64,000 nucleotides of DNA from NCBI RefSeq assembly GCF_051106095.1, contig NC_135795.1, positions 69,501 to 133,500 of the forward strand, read 5' to 3'. Shown piece after piece: positions 31,401 to 43,065 of this stretch. Position 1 is the stretch's first letter, and each line of letters starts with the position of its first letter. This DNA comes from Pogona vitticeps (Eukaryota > Chordata > Lepidosauria > Squamata > Agamidae). The notes beneath the pieces were generated by a model, which was not told where the DNA came from, did not search any database, and worked only from the letters and a program-made list of their open reading frames with translations. The translations under genes were made by a program, and so were the position numbers.

Positions 31401-34400
31401 TTTGCCAGAGGAGAGCACGCAAGAACAGAGTGCAAATAAACCAGTCATTAAAACTCTTCCTCCTGCACCCCACAAGGAACAGAATACAATCAGCCAAGAA
31501 CTAAAGGTTCAAAACAACACTCAGCCACCCTGAGCAGGAAGGAAGGTGCAAGAGGGAAGGCCCTCAAGGAGGAATTGCTGACGGACACCGGAAAAGGCCT
31601 TCGTCCAGCTGGAATGCACCGCGTGTTTCTTTGCTCTACGGATCCACCAACGAGCTTGGCCGGCCACGAGCGGGCAGGCCAGGCAAAACAGTTTTGGGGT
31701 GTGTGTGCACACATGCAGAGTGGAGCTGGCAGGGGTCTTGAGAGCAGAACCTGGCAAGAGCAGTTCTTCCCCACCTGTGTGGGCAGGCAGGCGAGCGGGG
31801 GGGGGGCAGCGGTTCCTACAAGACACCCACCGTTATACCAGGTGCAGGGGCTGCTCCACTCACTCCAGACAGTCTCCCAGAGCACCAGCCTGTACCGCAC
31901 GCTTGCCATGTAATTCGAATGTGGCGCCAGTTGGTTGGCGTAGATTTCATAGCCTGAAGATACCTCTGCGGATGCTTGTCTCTTGGGGAGGGGAGGAGAG
32001 AGGAGAAAAAGGACCACCTCAGGCAGCTGGCCAGAGATCCCTGTCATGGCCCCCTTATTAAAAATAGCCACGTGCTATCAGGTCGGTTGTGATGTGTGGC
32101 AACCCTTCTCAGGATTCTCCTGGTAGAGGATACTCAGAAGTGGTTACCTCTGCTTCTGACCACAGGCTGAGACTGCCCAGCTGGCCCAAGGCCACACAGA
32201 CTGACTCCACACCACGGTGGAATGTTACGAATAAGAAACACGGTATAAGCAAACTTTTAAGTAAACAGTAAACGAAAGAGATGCAAGAGGGCTGGGTTTT
32301 TTTGGGGGGGGAGGGAAACGGGGTGGAGGCCAGAATACAACATCTCCTTCAGCACCAAAACAGTTGCCTGCCCCAGATTTAATGGACAGTGGAAGGTGAC
32401 CACAGGTTGTTACAATCCGTCAAATGGCTGACTTCTCCATACAGAAGTCTATCCTGCCTTCTGGATCTTGCCCATTGCTCGGCACAACTACCAGGGATGA
32501 ACAGGTACCCCGAGGTAGGGCATGGGCGTGCCTCAGGAAGCCAACCAGGGCAACCCCACGCAGCCCCTACAAAAGAGCAGACTTCCCCCACAGAGGTGCA
32601 GCTACAGGGATGGCCCTCCCATAGGCCCCGAATGTGCCCTTTGGGCGTGCGAAGGCGGCGGCGGGGCGGGGGTAACACCCACACTTTTCACTGTGCCTGC
32701 ACACGACCTGTTTTGGGCAAGCCAGGGCATGCACCCAGCGGGGCCTTTGGCAGGTGAGCTACAGGTGCATGGGCAGGACATGACTTCTAAAGCATCAGGT
32801 GGTGGAGTGGGTAGGGTTGGAGCAATGGTCACCTACCACAGCGAGGCATGGAGGCTCTGTGTCCAGGGTCCGGCACCAGTGGGAGCAGCAGACTCCGTCC
32901 TTCCCAGGGCATTTGGCCAGCTGGAGATAAAATCCGGGGTCAGGATTTGGCCTGGCCAGGCAACCCTTACCCGTGCAGCCTCCTTCTGAGCCAGGCTGAG
33001 GGGATCCCCCCTATAGGAAGTGTTACCCTCTTGGGCCTGCTAAGAGCCCAGGAGGAGGGGAACAGGTTTGCTTCCGAGCAGGAGGGCTTTGGCAGAGACC
33101 AGGGAGGCTCCCAGACCATGAACTGGCGGGGAAGACAGAGGCTGGCCTACCTTTTCCTCCTGGCCTTGGAGCCAATAAGCCACCTCGTAGTTTGCTTTGG
33201 TCTTGTGTAGGATGCTATCGGCCACGTAGTCCTTCTTCCAGGTGAGGAGGAAGGAGTGGCTCTTCTTTGCCACAGTCAGGTTCACGAGAGGCCGAGGCTT
33301 CACTGCAGCGGGCAGAAAACAGCAGCAGGGAGTGCTGGGGTGAAGGCAGAGGCGGGCAGAGAAAAGGGAAGCCAATTCCCAGGAGGGAGCCTGCCTGGGA
33401 AGAACGAGCCAGCCGAGTCGACTCAGCCAGCCTGCCTCAGGGGTAGGTGGGGAATAATTGCCCCTCCCCAGCTGTCACTCTCCAGGACTAGCCCTCCCTG
33501 CTGTGTGGAATCTAGGGGCCTCTTTAAGATGCACAGGTTACCCCTGTGGCAGACCCTTGACGGGCTTTTGGCTAAGGAGGGAGGGCTCAGAGAGAGAGAG
33601 AGAGAGAGAGAGCTTTGAAGAGCTGGGCTCATAAGTGCAAGGAATAGCATCTGCAAAGGTCCTCAGCAAAGCCTAAATGGGCACAAAGCTAAGCACAGTA
33701 GTAGCAGACAAGACGGTCAATGTTTTTGAGAGGACTTTCCCAGGCCTTTGCTTTATTTGGAGACACCTCCTTCAACAAGGAGTTCGCGGGGTGACCTTGG
33801 CATTTCTCTTCCCCTTCCACCTTCTCCCCTCCCCCTTCCATCAAACTGGGTTCAGCCCTCCCAACACAGGTGAGGGAACAAGCCCCCCCTTCCCAGTCTC
33901 ATGAGAACCCTCACTGTACCACTCTGTTTCTTGGGGGGGAGGCAAAAGAAAACGACGGTGGGTCGTCCAGAAGTGGCATCCACAAGGTCAAAAGCGATCC
34001 CTTCTGACGAAGGCGCCTGGAGTAGAAATGGGTCCCGTTCCCTTTCCTCTGAATGGCGCATTCACGGCGGAGAGCCAGCCCCGTGCCTCATCTCCCGCCC
34101 AGACTTCACTCCCACCTGGAAATCCCAGCTGGGGTGGGGGCTCCCCTTCCTTCAGAGCCTCCTTCGAACGGAGGGAAACCTCAGGAAGCCCAGAGGGCAC
34201 CTCACCCTTGTTCTCCGCTTTCGTCTGCCAGACCTCCGTCCTGTTCCTGGTCGTGATCCTGTCCAGCACTATACGGAATGGGCTGGCCACCGGAAAGGCG
34301 CACGTGCACCAGGAACCAGGGCCAGGACCCCTCACGTTCTTGGGGAGACACTCCTGGAGCTCCCTGGAGCAACAAGAAGATGGAGAGGATGATGGTTTCT

Positions 34401-37335
34401 GCCAGGCCCCAGTGTGAGCCAAGGGAGTCGTGTTGCGGAGAGAATGGCAAGAGGTCCAGGCGCACCACCCGGGACCCTCGTGGCCCTGGTGTGTGTGTGT
34501 GTGTGTGTGTGTGTGTACACACATTTCCACAGGGCAGGAGGAGGAAGGACACCCTGACCCAGAGGCCTCAGCTCCCTGCCTAAAGGGAGCTGGACCAGGA
34601 TCCTGTGTTCCATCGCCCACACAGAAGGGAAGGCCCTGCCAAGCCCTTACCCGGAGGCGTCCGTCTGGTAGCGGAGCAGGAATGCCTCGGTGCAGTTAGC
34701 AGAAGGGGCAGCTTCCCAGCAGCACGCCAGCTCCGCGGCATAGTCTGTGTAGCAGGTGGGCTGGACGTCATTTGTGGGCACACCTGGGAAGAGACAGGTG
34801 ACCTGGCATAAGGAGCCATCCCGGTCGCTCAGGGGCAGGTGCATGGGGTGAGGTGGGGGACGCTGTTGCCCAAGCCTGCTCCTGCCTTCTGCCAACCCAC
34901 TGCTGGTGGGGCCACAAGTGCTGCAGCAAGAAAGAGCCCCAGCTGCCCTGAACCCATTTCTCCATAAAGGCATCCCACGGCCAAGGGAGAGAGGCCAGGA
35001 ATCCCTGTGGATGGGGGAGAGCAGGGGAAAGGCCAAAGGGGCCTCTGAACCCACACTTGGAATCCCGCAAAGCCCAAAGCAAGGGGTTCATGCTGGATCC
35101 AGAGAGAGAACACCAAGGCAGGTCCCCCATCTTCCAGCAGCCCCCCTGGCTGATAACATCTGACCCATCTGGCTGATAACAGTCAGAGCTAGTCTAGAGC
35201 AATAATACTACTCCATCAAGCACCTGCTGTCTTAAAAAGGCAGGTTTTCAGCTGTAGCGACTGAGAAGGCAGCCAGGCCTCACCAGCTGCCCTTTCATCA
35301 CCGAAAGCAAGGGTCAACGTGAACAGGGAAAATGCAGAGGAACGCAAGGCATTCATAAAATACAATGACATCATAGAAATAAGGCAACTGAAATGAGCTA
35401 AATCCAAAATTGACACAAAAGTAACATCTCTCCTATTTATAAGACCGTATGTAGGTGAAACAGAAAGGGGCAATTGGTCTTTGAAGAAGGTCCAAGTCGC
35501 TTGGACTCAGAAGTGGAAAGGATCAGCCACAGGGGAGGTCAAGCAGAGGATGTCTCTGCTGGAAGGGAGGCAGCCCCTCTCAAGGAAGCCCAGCCCCGAC
35601 TGCCACCACGTCCCTGTGGCTCTAATTGCGGGGAACGTGGGGGGGGGGAAGCAGTGAGTGAGCCTCCAGCGGGAGTGTCCTGTGCAGGCTTCTCTCATGT
35701 AAGGAGCCCAGCAAGTAACTTGCGGGCAAATATTTTGGGATACTCCGTGGTCCTTGGAAGTTTGGGGTCCCTCCCACGTGCACTGATCCTGAGCCATGCT
35801 GGCTTGCACTTGGCCTTCATCTAGGAGGTGTTTCTCCACGATGGGCTTTCAGTGCAAAGGGCAGGGACCTCCCTCCCCCAAAAAAGCCTTCTCTCTCCCC
35901 CCCCCCCCCAGCTGTTCCAGCATGACACACAAGAAAGGATTCTTTCCAAGGGTTCTGGCTTGGAGTTTGGGAAAACATCACTCTTGAGCTACTGGATTTG
36001 TAAAGAAAACAGGACTGCTTGGCATCATCCCCTCTCCCTTCTGGCTTCCTTCCACCCCAGGCAGCTCTCCAGCTGCTGGCGGCCTGAACCCCTTTCCTGG
36101 CCTTGAGCCCGGTCTTGCCTGGGCCGTACCATGTCGGGGCATAACAGAGCGACAGGCTCCTTTTCCATGACAGTGTTTGGGTCCAAAACAGCTGGGCAGC
36201 GCTGGCATGGGCCAGAGCCAGCAACGTAGTACGGGGGGGGGGGGGAGGCAGGAGCTGGCACAGAACAGGGTCAGGCAACATCTGGCCCTGGACAAGGGCT
36301 CGGGTGCGGCCAGTAACACCTTGCGCAAGCTGGAGCCTTCAAGGGCAAACCCACAAAGAGCCTGCCTGTGGCCACCGCTAGCCGAACCCCGTCCGTCCGT
36401 CGCTGCTTCCCCTGAGAGAGTCCGGGTGCTCCTGCCGCCTGTCTTTCCAGAGGGAGGGAGGGAGGGAGGGAGACTCTCCGGAGGCGCCCCCTCCCTCCGC
36501 AAGGGAGGGCAAGCCCCTCTCAGATGTGGGAAGAGGGCAGGTGGGGGGAGGGGGGCGTGCGGCGGCTCTTCCTTTGCTTGGCATCCAACGCCTGGGCCGC
36601 TGAAAGACACTCCGACACACACACCCCGTTCCCTCTCCCCTGGGGGTGTCCAGCCAGGCCGCCGCGGAGAACAAACTTTGGTTCGCCAGGGGAAGCCTCC
36701 CGTTCCTCCGCTCTTCGCTCCGGGACAGCCCCTTCCTCCTGCCGCCCCCCCCCCGGCCCGCCGCCTCCATTCGCCGGCTCTCTGCCAGCGTCTCCCTGTC
36801 CTGGATCTGGCCCCGCGTCCGTGAGAACTTCTGCTTCGCAACGGAAGCGAGGTCGGCGTTGCGAAACTTCATCCCTCGCCTTCCCCGGAAAGGCAGCAAA
36901 AGACACGGAGGCCGCGAAGAAGCCCCCCCCCCCCGCCGGCCGGCCCCTCGACCATCCACCCACCCACCCACCCCCTTTGCCGCCACAAAGCCTCGGAAAG
37001 GCCGGAGAAGCCACGCTGGGACCGACCCCCCCCCCCCCGCCGCCGCCGCCGCCTTGTGCCCGGCTTCCACCGGCAGAGCTCGGCACTTGGCCGCGGGGCC
37101 CACGAGCCCCAGGCTGAGGGCTGCGCCGGCGGGGTCGCGCGCTGGCTTCTCCCGGTGCCCCGCGGCGGCCAGAGCCCCGAGCAAGCAGCCCCTCCCCAGG
37201 GACGCGCGTCCGACGCGACTCACCGAGGCACAGCCAGCCCGGGAAGAGGAGGAGGAGGAGGAGGAGGAAGCGGCGGCAGCAGCAGCAGCAGCCGGAGACC
37301 CGCCAGGAGCCGGTCGCGCCCGCGGCTCGGGCCAT
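28492..37335 (-). CDS. IL4R: Interleukin-4 receptor alpha chain
   Basis: Receptor chain for IL-4 and IL-13 that activates JAK1 and STAT6. Coding exons (minus): 37224-37335, 34651-34783, 34206-34363, 33151-33302, 31831-31981, 30785-30881, 30199-30253, 30023-30105, 28492-29782. They total 743 codons plus stop; human is 825. The signal peptide has Cys5 and Leu7 runs. D1 is QPTCYTDYAAELACCWE, then ECLPKNVRGPGPGSWCTC (human TCIPENNGGAGCVC). D2 is VKPRPLVNLTV plus SFLLTWKKDY (human VKPRAPGNLTV, TLLLTW). WSEWS is at 224-228 and the membrane span at about 248-266. Box 1 is VKKWQDSIPHPVILM (human KKEWWDQIPNPARSRL). The tail holds GYKSFSSL around Y540, the STAT6 docking motif (human GYKAFSSL), and weaker GYHKTI, GYRSL and PYKPL sites. 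It ends soon after an eight-Glu run, with no ITIM-like IVYSAL. Start: first ATG, followed by a hydrophobic leader, in a CpG island. Confidence 0.96.
28529..28553 (-). repeat. IL4R: (GAG)n coding triplet repeat near the IL4R C-terminus
   Basis: Eight consecutive Glu codons, 11 residues before the DRELPCI end of IL4R. The human acidic run lies instead near the start of the tail. Confidence 0.85.
31090..31305 (+). repeat. tRNA-derived SINE (Sauria-like) in an IL4R intron
   Basis: The head 'agtgtggtgcagtggataga' is followed by a (GGT)n run, then 'ggaactggtaaagccattcc' and the tail 'aagtcagttctgacccgacg', the LINE-derived tail typical of squamate SINEs. It looks close to full length with an internal GGT expansion at about 31168-31193. 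Confidence 0.65.
31380..31405. repeat. 26-bp perfect palindrome
   Basis: GCAAAGC, then (TA)6, then GCTTTGC: a perfect inverted repeat with a TA core in an IL4R intron. It could extrude as a cruciform. No functional element is recognised. Confidence 0.9.
32068..32220 (-). repeat. SINE-like fragment
   Basis: 'gtgctatcaggtcggttgtg' and 'actcagaagtggttacctct' resemble a widespread squamate SINE (Bov-B-tailed). It lies in an IL4R intron. The assignment is from memory of the pattern only. Confidence 0.45.
34489..34516. repeat. (GT)n microsatellite
   Basis: About 13 GT units in the IL4R intron between the two D1 exons. Confidence 0.9.
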
Positions 37336-37870
37336 CCTTGCCGGGACGCCGGGCGAGGAGCAAGCGGGGGGCGGGCCTCAGGGGCGCCCAGCGTCGGGGG
37401 GGGGGAGAGCCCTCCCAGGGGCCCGGGAGACCAACGGCGGCAGCGGCAGCAGCGGCAGCGCCCGCCCGTCGCCTCTCTGCCCATCCGGGCCGGGCCGGGC
37501 CGCCCCGCAGGAGGAGGGAGAGGCGGCCGGGGTTCCTGCCCCGACGGCCCGTCGTCCGAACGGCGCCTCCTGCCTCGCGGGCTCTTCGCCTCTCCGGAGG
37601 CGCCCGTGCCAGCCCCGGACCGAGAGACCTGTAGAGCGACCGACCGACCGACCGACCACGGCGGCGGCGGCAGGGGCCCTTGCTCGGGGCCCTCTTCGAC
37701 GCTGGGGGCGTGGGTGGGGCGGGGCCCTTTCCCGTCTGTCGCCGCTCTCGGGCTGTATTTGCATGCATGGCCCCGCCCCGCCCGCCGGGAGTTCCCCCAG
37801 TGACGACAGCGAGGAGGGCACTTCCCGGGACCCCGCCCCTCCCCCCCCCTTAAACTCTCCGGGCAAAGAC
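36370..37870 (-). promoter_or_regulatory. IL4R: CpG-island promoter of IL4R
   Basis: A CpG-dense block encloses the signal-peptide exon (37224-37335) and extends on both sides. Long open frames on both strands here (one of 582 codons at 36378-38126 minus) are caused by GC richness. Transcription probably starts between 37.35 and 37.8 kb. Confidence 0.7.
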
Positions 37871-38339
37871 TTTCGACGGCGGAAAGATGAAAAACATCAC
37901 CGCTGAGCAAGAAGATAAAAGCCACTGGGAAACAACGTTCTTTATCCGCTGCGTTGAAGGCAGGCTGGAAAACCGGGTCGACACCCTGAAGGCCCCAAGG
38001 AACAGCTCCCGCCGCCCCTTCTTCCTGCCGGATGCGCATCAGGGGTGGGGGTGGGGGTGGGGCCCGATCCTGGCGCTCAAGGGGGTTGCTACCTAGCGAG
38101 TCCCCCCCCCCCCCCTGCACCCTCACCAGCCCAGCTCCTCCAGCGCCTCCGAGGAGGCAGAGTGCGAGTTCTGGGCAGGCTTACGTGGCGAGTGGCGGGC
38201 GGGGGCAGGGAGAGGCAGTGTTCAGGATATGCTGCCCCCCCGTGTTGAGAAGTTTAGGGGTCAAATCCAGCTGACCGTCAGCGCCCCACCGTCTTCCTAA
38301 GGCACACTGATCGCTCAGCACTGTCAGCGTAAGGGGTTC

Positions 38340-38354
38340 TTTAGTTATTTACTT

Positions 38355-38409
<55 letters not shown>

Positions 38410-38570
38410 CAATGAGAGAGAGAGAGATAGAGACCATCCGGCAGAGGCGTCTCTGGGTGGTTTACAACGTATAAATACAATTTAACATAAAAAATTGAAC
38501 TAAGACACAAATAAGCAGTAAACTCAAAGCATAGAAATACATGAAAATAAAACTTTTTAAAACATTCAAA
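38340..38570 (-). repeat. LINE/SINE-type 3' tail with (CA)n-(GA)n
   Basis: 'cagaggcgtctctgggtggt' plus 'ttacaacgtataaatacaat' on the plus strand is the reverse of the 'proportional map-like' 3' tail common to squamate L2/CR1-like elements, preceded by simple repeats 38359-38410. Confidence 0.5.
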
Positions 38571-38799
38571 ACCTTTTAAGATGGCGGACTTTCTGGGCAC
38601 AAGGCCTCTCCCAGGAGGCGCATTTTCTCTCCAAAGGAAGTCCAGTGCTTTGGAGCCAGAAGAGGCCAGAAGATGTCCACGGGGGAGACGGAAGCCAGGG
38701 TTTGCAGGATTGGCCCCTCCTCTCGGATTAACAGGGATGAAGACATACAGGAGTCTGAACCCCCTTTCCCCCTTCATGGGAGTGTAGGGATCCTCACAG

Positions 38800-39000
38800 T
38801 ATTTATTTTATTTTATTTATTTATTTATTTTGTTTGGTTATTTATTTATTTGATTTATACCCCGCCTGTCTGGACTACCAGACTACTCTAGGCGGCTTCC
38901 AATACAAAATAAAACAATAAAATACAAGAATGTGCATAATCATTCAATAGCAATCACAATAAAATAAAGAAAAAATAAAATAGGGGAAAAATAAAAATAG
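38800..39000 (-). repeat. L2/CR1-like LINE 3' end
   Basis: (TTTA)n followed by 'gatttataccccgcctgtct' and 'actctaggcggcttccaata'. Read on the minus strand this is the familiar reptile LINE tail with a terminal (TAAA)n. Confidence 0.6.
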
Positions 39001-39219
39001 CTGGGTTACGGACAGGAGCAGCAGACCGTTGCGTGCTATAAATAGTGCCTGTAGTCCAGCAAAGTGTTTGAGGGTGATGTGCGGTTGGGTGGGCAATTAA
39101 GAGCTTTGCAAAAGACCTTCTCCTGGCAGGAACAGCCACCGGTGGAATTCCTTTGCTAGTGTGAACCTGATCGGGATGCCCGCACGTTTGGATCCTCCTC
39201 CGGGGGACTGTCGGGGTTT

Positions 39220-39960
39220 ACCGGGACCACAGCGGCGCGCGCGCAGCTCTCTCTCTCCCTCTCCCCCCCGACCCCCAGTAATTCCCCCCTCCTCTTCTTC
39301 TTGAGCCCCTTCCTCTCTAGCCGCACAACCCCCCCGCCGCCGCCGCCATCATCATCCCTGGCGGTGGCTTTTCGGGCCCTTGTCGTTCAACGCGTCCCCC
39401 AGGGCCACAACAGGCTGTTCCCCCCCTCCCCTCCGCGCCCCCCCCCGCCGGCCCGGCCCTCGAGCTTTCCGGGGCGCGCCTTCCTTCCGCCCGTTCCCTT
39501 CGGTTCCCTTCCCCGACCGGCCTCTCTTCCCGCTGGAGCGGCCCCTCCCCCTCCCCCTCCTCTTGGCCGGCCCGGGAGGGCTCTCTCCCCCCCCCCAGCC
39601 CGTCCGTCCCCCCCGCGACCGGCGATGCAGGCGACCGACGCGCACCGGCAGTTCCTGCAGGCCCTGCTGGCCCTCGGCGTGGCGGAGAGCGGGCAGGCCG
39701 GGAAGCTGCACCGCCAGGCCTGCGAGCGGCACCGGGGTGAGGCCGGCCAGGCGGAGGCGGAGGGCTTTGGGGCTGGGGGGCTGGGGGGGGGAGGAGGAGG
39801 CAGGCGGCCGAGGGAGGGAGGGAGCGCGCGCGGCGTGGGGGGTCCCGGGCTTTCTCTCTGCCCCCCCCCCTCCGGCCCTCGGGAGCGGCTTCCGCAACCG
39901 CCTTCTCCGGCCAGACTCTTCCCCCCGCCCCCCCCGCCCCGCCGTGGCCTCTGAAAGGCT
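39220..39960 (+). promoter_or_regulatory. NSMCE1: CpG-island promoter of NSMCE1
   Basis: A CpG-rich block spans the 5' flank and first exon of NSMCE1, beginning just after the LINE-rich spacer. The start codon context is ggcgATGc at 39625. Confidence 0.65.
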
Positions 39961-42683
39961 CCCCTCCTCCTCCTCCTTCGGGGCCCGGGTCAGGGTCCGG
40001 GTTTGGGGAACTCAAGGCGGGGGGGGGCCGCCATCTCCCGGCCAGCCCTCCTCTTTCCCTACTGCCGCCCCCCCCCTCCATTTTCCTAACGTCTCCTTGG
40101 TTTGGGCGACCCTTGGGGAAGGGGCCCAGGGAGGGAGGGGCGCTCTCGGAGGCCCCCCCCCCCGCTGCCTAAACTGGTCCGGGACTTCTCCCTTTTTGTC
40201 TCGCCCCCCCCCCTTCTCTCCGGATCCAGTCCATTATGCCCACGATAAACTGGACGACTTCATCCGGGTGGTGAACGGTCAGCTCCGGCCCCTGTCCATG
40301 GAGATCAGGAAAGGCCTGGCGGAGGACAGCGGGAGGACCTACTATGCCCTGGTAAGGCAGGAGGAGGCCATGACCCCCTCCACACACACCCCCGCCCCCA
40401 GGCCTTGGGGGGGGGGACGACATCCAAGGTGTGTGTGTCTGTGTGTGTGTGTCCGTGTGTCCACCAGCCTCTCTCAAGATCCTCCCTGATCAGACACGGG
40501 GTGGGGGTGGGGGTGGCTACCTGGTGGAAGGCAGGGCAGCGTCCATACAGCCCCCCCCCCCAGTCTGGGATGGCCGGTGGTGCAGCCTTGCTGGAGGGCC
40601 CAGGGCTTAGGCCCAAGGGCAGGAGGAAGGGGCCTGCCTGCCTGCCCGCCCGCCCACGGGAGGCCCTGGTGGGCATGTCTGTGCCGTGGCTACTGGGGGT
40701 GGGGGTGGGTGGAGTGCCAGGGAGCTCAGCCAACAGCCCAGCTGTTACTCCCCCCCTTCTCCCTCCAGGTGAATCTGGCGGAGACAGAAATCACCAAAAT
40801 GGCCAGTGACTACTCTGAAAACGAGCTTGAGCTGTTTAAAAAGATAGTAAGTGGGATGATGAGGATGAGGTGGTGGGTGGCTGGGAGAAGGGGAGTCCTC
40901 TCTCTACCCTGTGAGGATGGGTAGAAGGAAGGGAGGAGACAGACAACCGGGAGGGAGGGAGACGTCAGGGGAACCACTCTCGGTGATGCGTGTGGACAGG
41001 GGGTCCCGGGGCAACCCAGCGCATCCGGCCACCAAGGCCCTCCTCCCTGGGTAGGGATGCAAATCCTGGGAGGGTCGGCAACCCAAAGGAAAAGGCCAGG
41101 ACGCCCCGGGAGGAGGAGACCTCTGGGTGGTGGGGCCACCCCCGCTTCTGGCCTGGGCAGGTCCAGAAGAGCCTCCCAGCGGGTGCCCTTCCTCTCACAA
41201 GGGGGGGGGGGCTTCTTTGGCTTCCGCAGATGGACCTGGTGGTCCTCTCTGGGAACGGCTTTGCGTCCTCCACGCGTATCCTGAACACGGCCGACCAGCT
41301 GAAGCCGAAGAGGATGAAGAAGGTGGAGGCGGAGCAGGTGCTGCAGAGCCTGGTGCGGGACAAGTGGCTCTGCGAGGTAAAGGCCCCCTCCTCGCCCGGA
41401 GGGAGGGGGTGGCGGTGGCGCGGAGAACCTGCCCGGCCTCCTCCTGCCCCTCAGGGGGAACAACCCCCCATGCCTAGTGGGGCAACAACAATGGCCTCTC
41501 TCTCTCCTTGCAGAGGGAGGGGGAATACTCCCTGCACATCCGGGGCATCCTGGAGCTGGAGCAGTACATCCTCAGCCACTATCCTGACAGCGCCCGCAAG
41601 TGCCACCTCTGCCACAGCCTTTCCATACAGGTCAGTGGGGCTGCTGGCCAGAGTGTGCATGCGTGTGAGGGGGCGGCGGCGGTGGTGGTGGTGGACTCAG
41701 TCCCATCAGGAAGGCAGTGGCGTGGAGGGCGGGCTGGGAAGTGGCTGCTGCCTTCAGCCAGCCCCACGTGGCTCCATTTCTGCTCCCCCCCTGACTCAGA
41801 GGCAGAGGAGCCGTGGAGGCCCCCCCTTCCCTTCCCTCCCCTCCAACTTCCACTTCCTGAGGGTGTGAGTGGGAACTCCACAGCCCCCTTCTTCCTCTTC
41901 AGGGCTGGGGAGGTTCCCCCTTCCTTTCCACCCCTCCTCCTGCAACTGCCGCACTTCTCTGGTGCCTGAGAGCCTTGGGAGGCCGTGGGGGGGGGGGGGA
42001 GAGGCAACCCTGTTCCTGAGAGCCTGCTCCTGCTCCCCCCCCCCCAGAGCCAAGTCTGTGAGGACTGTGGAGCGGCCTTGCACCTGCCTTGCCTGGACAG
42101 ATACTTCCGCAGCCAGACAGAACGGCGCTGCCCCAACTGCAAACAGTTCTGGCCCTCCCGGCTTCCAGGTAAAACCTCTGCCTAGAGCCTGCCTGCGGGT
42201 GGGGTGGGGGGAACCTGCTTCCCCTCTTTTGGAGGGATCTTCTGCAGCCACCCTCGAGCCCCCTCCCCTGGAAGGTTTCCGGACATACAGGCCAGTCACG
42301 CAGGATGGGCGTGGGGCTCCTTTGGCGGACACATCCTTGCCCAGACTTAACACATGGGCACGTGAGGGAAGCCAGGATCGGCCACAGGAGAGCGCTTCGT
42401 CTTTATCAGTGGGATCTCCCTCTCTGCCCCTTTCCTGAATTCGGCCCTCTGAGCCCCAAAGCCAACCCACCAGGTAGCAGGCAGAGCAAAGCAGGAAAGA
42501 AATTCCTGGTTTTGCCCAAGTTTGAAGTTTTGGGAATGCAGGACATAGCTGTTTGAATCCACCCAGCCCTTCCTTATATATTTTTCTCCCACTGCAGAGA
42601 TCATTGTAACAGGGACCGACCTGCCGTCAGGCACCCCAAAGGAGAGCAGGCGGACTCCCCTGGCAGTGCCTAGGCGACGGTAG
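39625..42683 (+). CDS. NSMCE1: Non-SMC element 1, SMC5/6 complex RING subunit
   Basis: Nuclear RING-like ubiquitin ligase subunit that binds NSMCE3 and NSMCE4 in the SMC5/6 DNA-repair complex. Exons: 39625-39736, 40230-40351, 40769-40846, 41230-41376, 41514-41630, 42048-42168, 42598-42683. They total 260 codons plus stop; human is 266. Key matches are [32 protein letters not shown] (human ISKMATDFAENELDLFRK), [20 protein letters not shown] (human ETGFASSTNILNLVDQLKGK), [18 protein letters not shown] and [16 protein letters not shown]. The C-terminal variant RING is complete: C183, C186, C196, C199, H204, C207, C220, C223 (C4HC3). The first 12 residues are shorter than the annotated human N-terminus; the start used is the only ATG in the exon and lies in the CpG island. 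The gene is head to head with IL4R and tail to tail with KDM8, as in human. Confidence 0.96.
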
Positions 42684-42768
42684 GCAATGCCTGTGCCCTC
42701 TTGGCATGTCTGAATGAAAAGAGACCTTGGACAGCAGACACGGACAGGGGCTGTCATGGTGCCACTTC

Positions 42769-42791
42769 TTTATTGGAAAGTTTGAAATAAA
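42769..42791. promoter_or_regulatory. Back-to-back poly(A) signals of NSMCE1 and KDM8
   Basis: AATAAA on the plus strand at 42786-42791 serves NSMCE1. AATAAA on the minus strand (tttatt, 42769-42774) serves KDM8. The hexamers are 11 bases apart and point away from their own genes, so the two 3' UTRs should overlap by several tens of bases. Confidence 0.65.
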
Positions 42792-43065
42792 TGTCTTGCT
42801 TTGTTTTCCTCTGTGGCTGTTCTGCCTCACGTCTGCACTCTTTGCAAACTCTTTCCGAAATCACAGAGGGCTTCTGGGCTGCATTTTACTGGCCAGGAGA
42901 CGCTGCTTTATCCCAGACCAGGACCCTGGTCTTGCGGGAGGTGCTCCTACAGGGACTGGCATAACTGTCTCTCCCTCCCTGGAGAAGCAGCTGGCGTGGA
43001 GCCCGAGGCCTTCTGCCCTCACAGCATGTGCTGCTCCAGGGTGAAGCCAGCCACCCGAACCCCGT

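Larger units (their letters stand above)
37880..39200. other. Intergenic DNA between the divergent IL4R and NSMCE1 promoters
   Basis: It contains a (CA)n-(GA)n run (38359-38410) and two minus-strand LINE-type 3' ends (38340-38570 and 38800-39000). No gene is recognised. Confidence 0.6.

Noticed and set aside
36378-38126. 582-codon minus-strand frame over the IL4R 5' region
   Set aside because: It is a product of GC-rich, stop-poor sequence. It crosses the IL4R signal exon in another frame and has no family resemblance.
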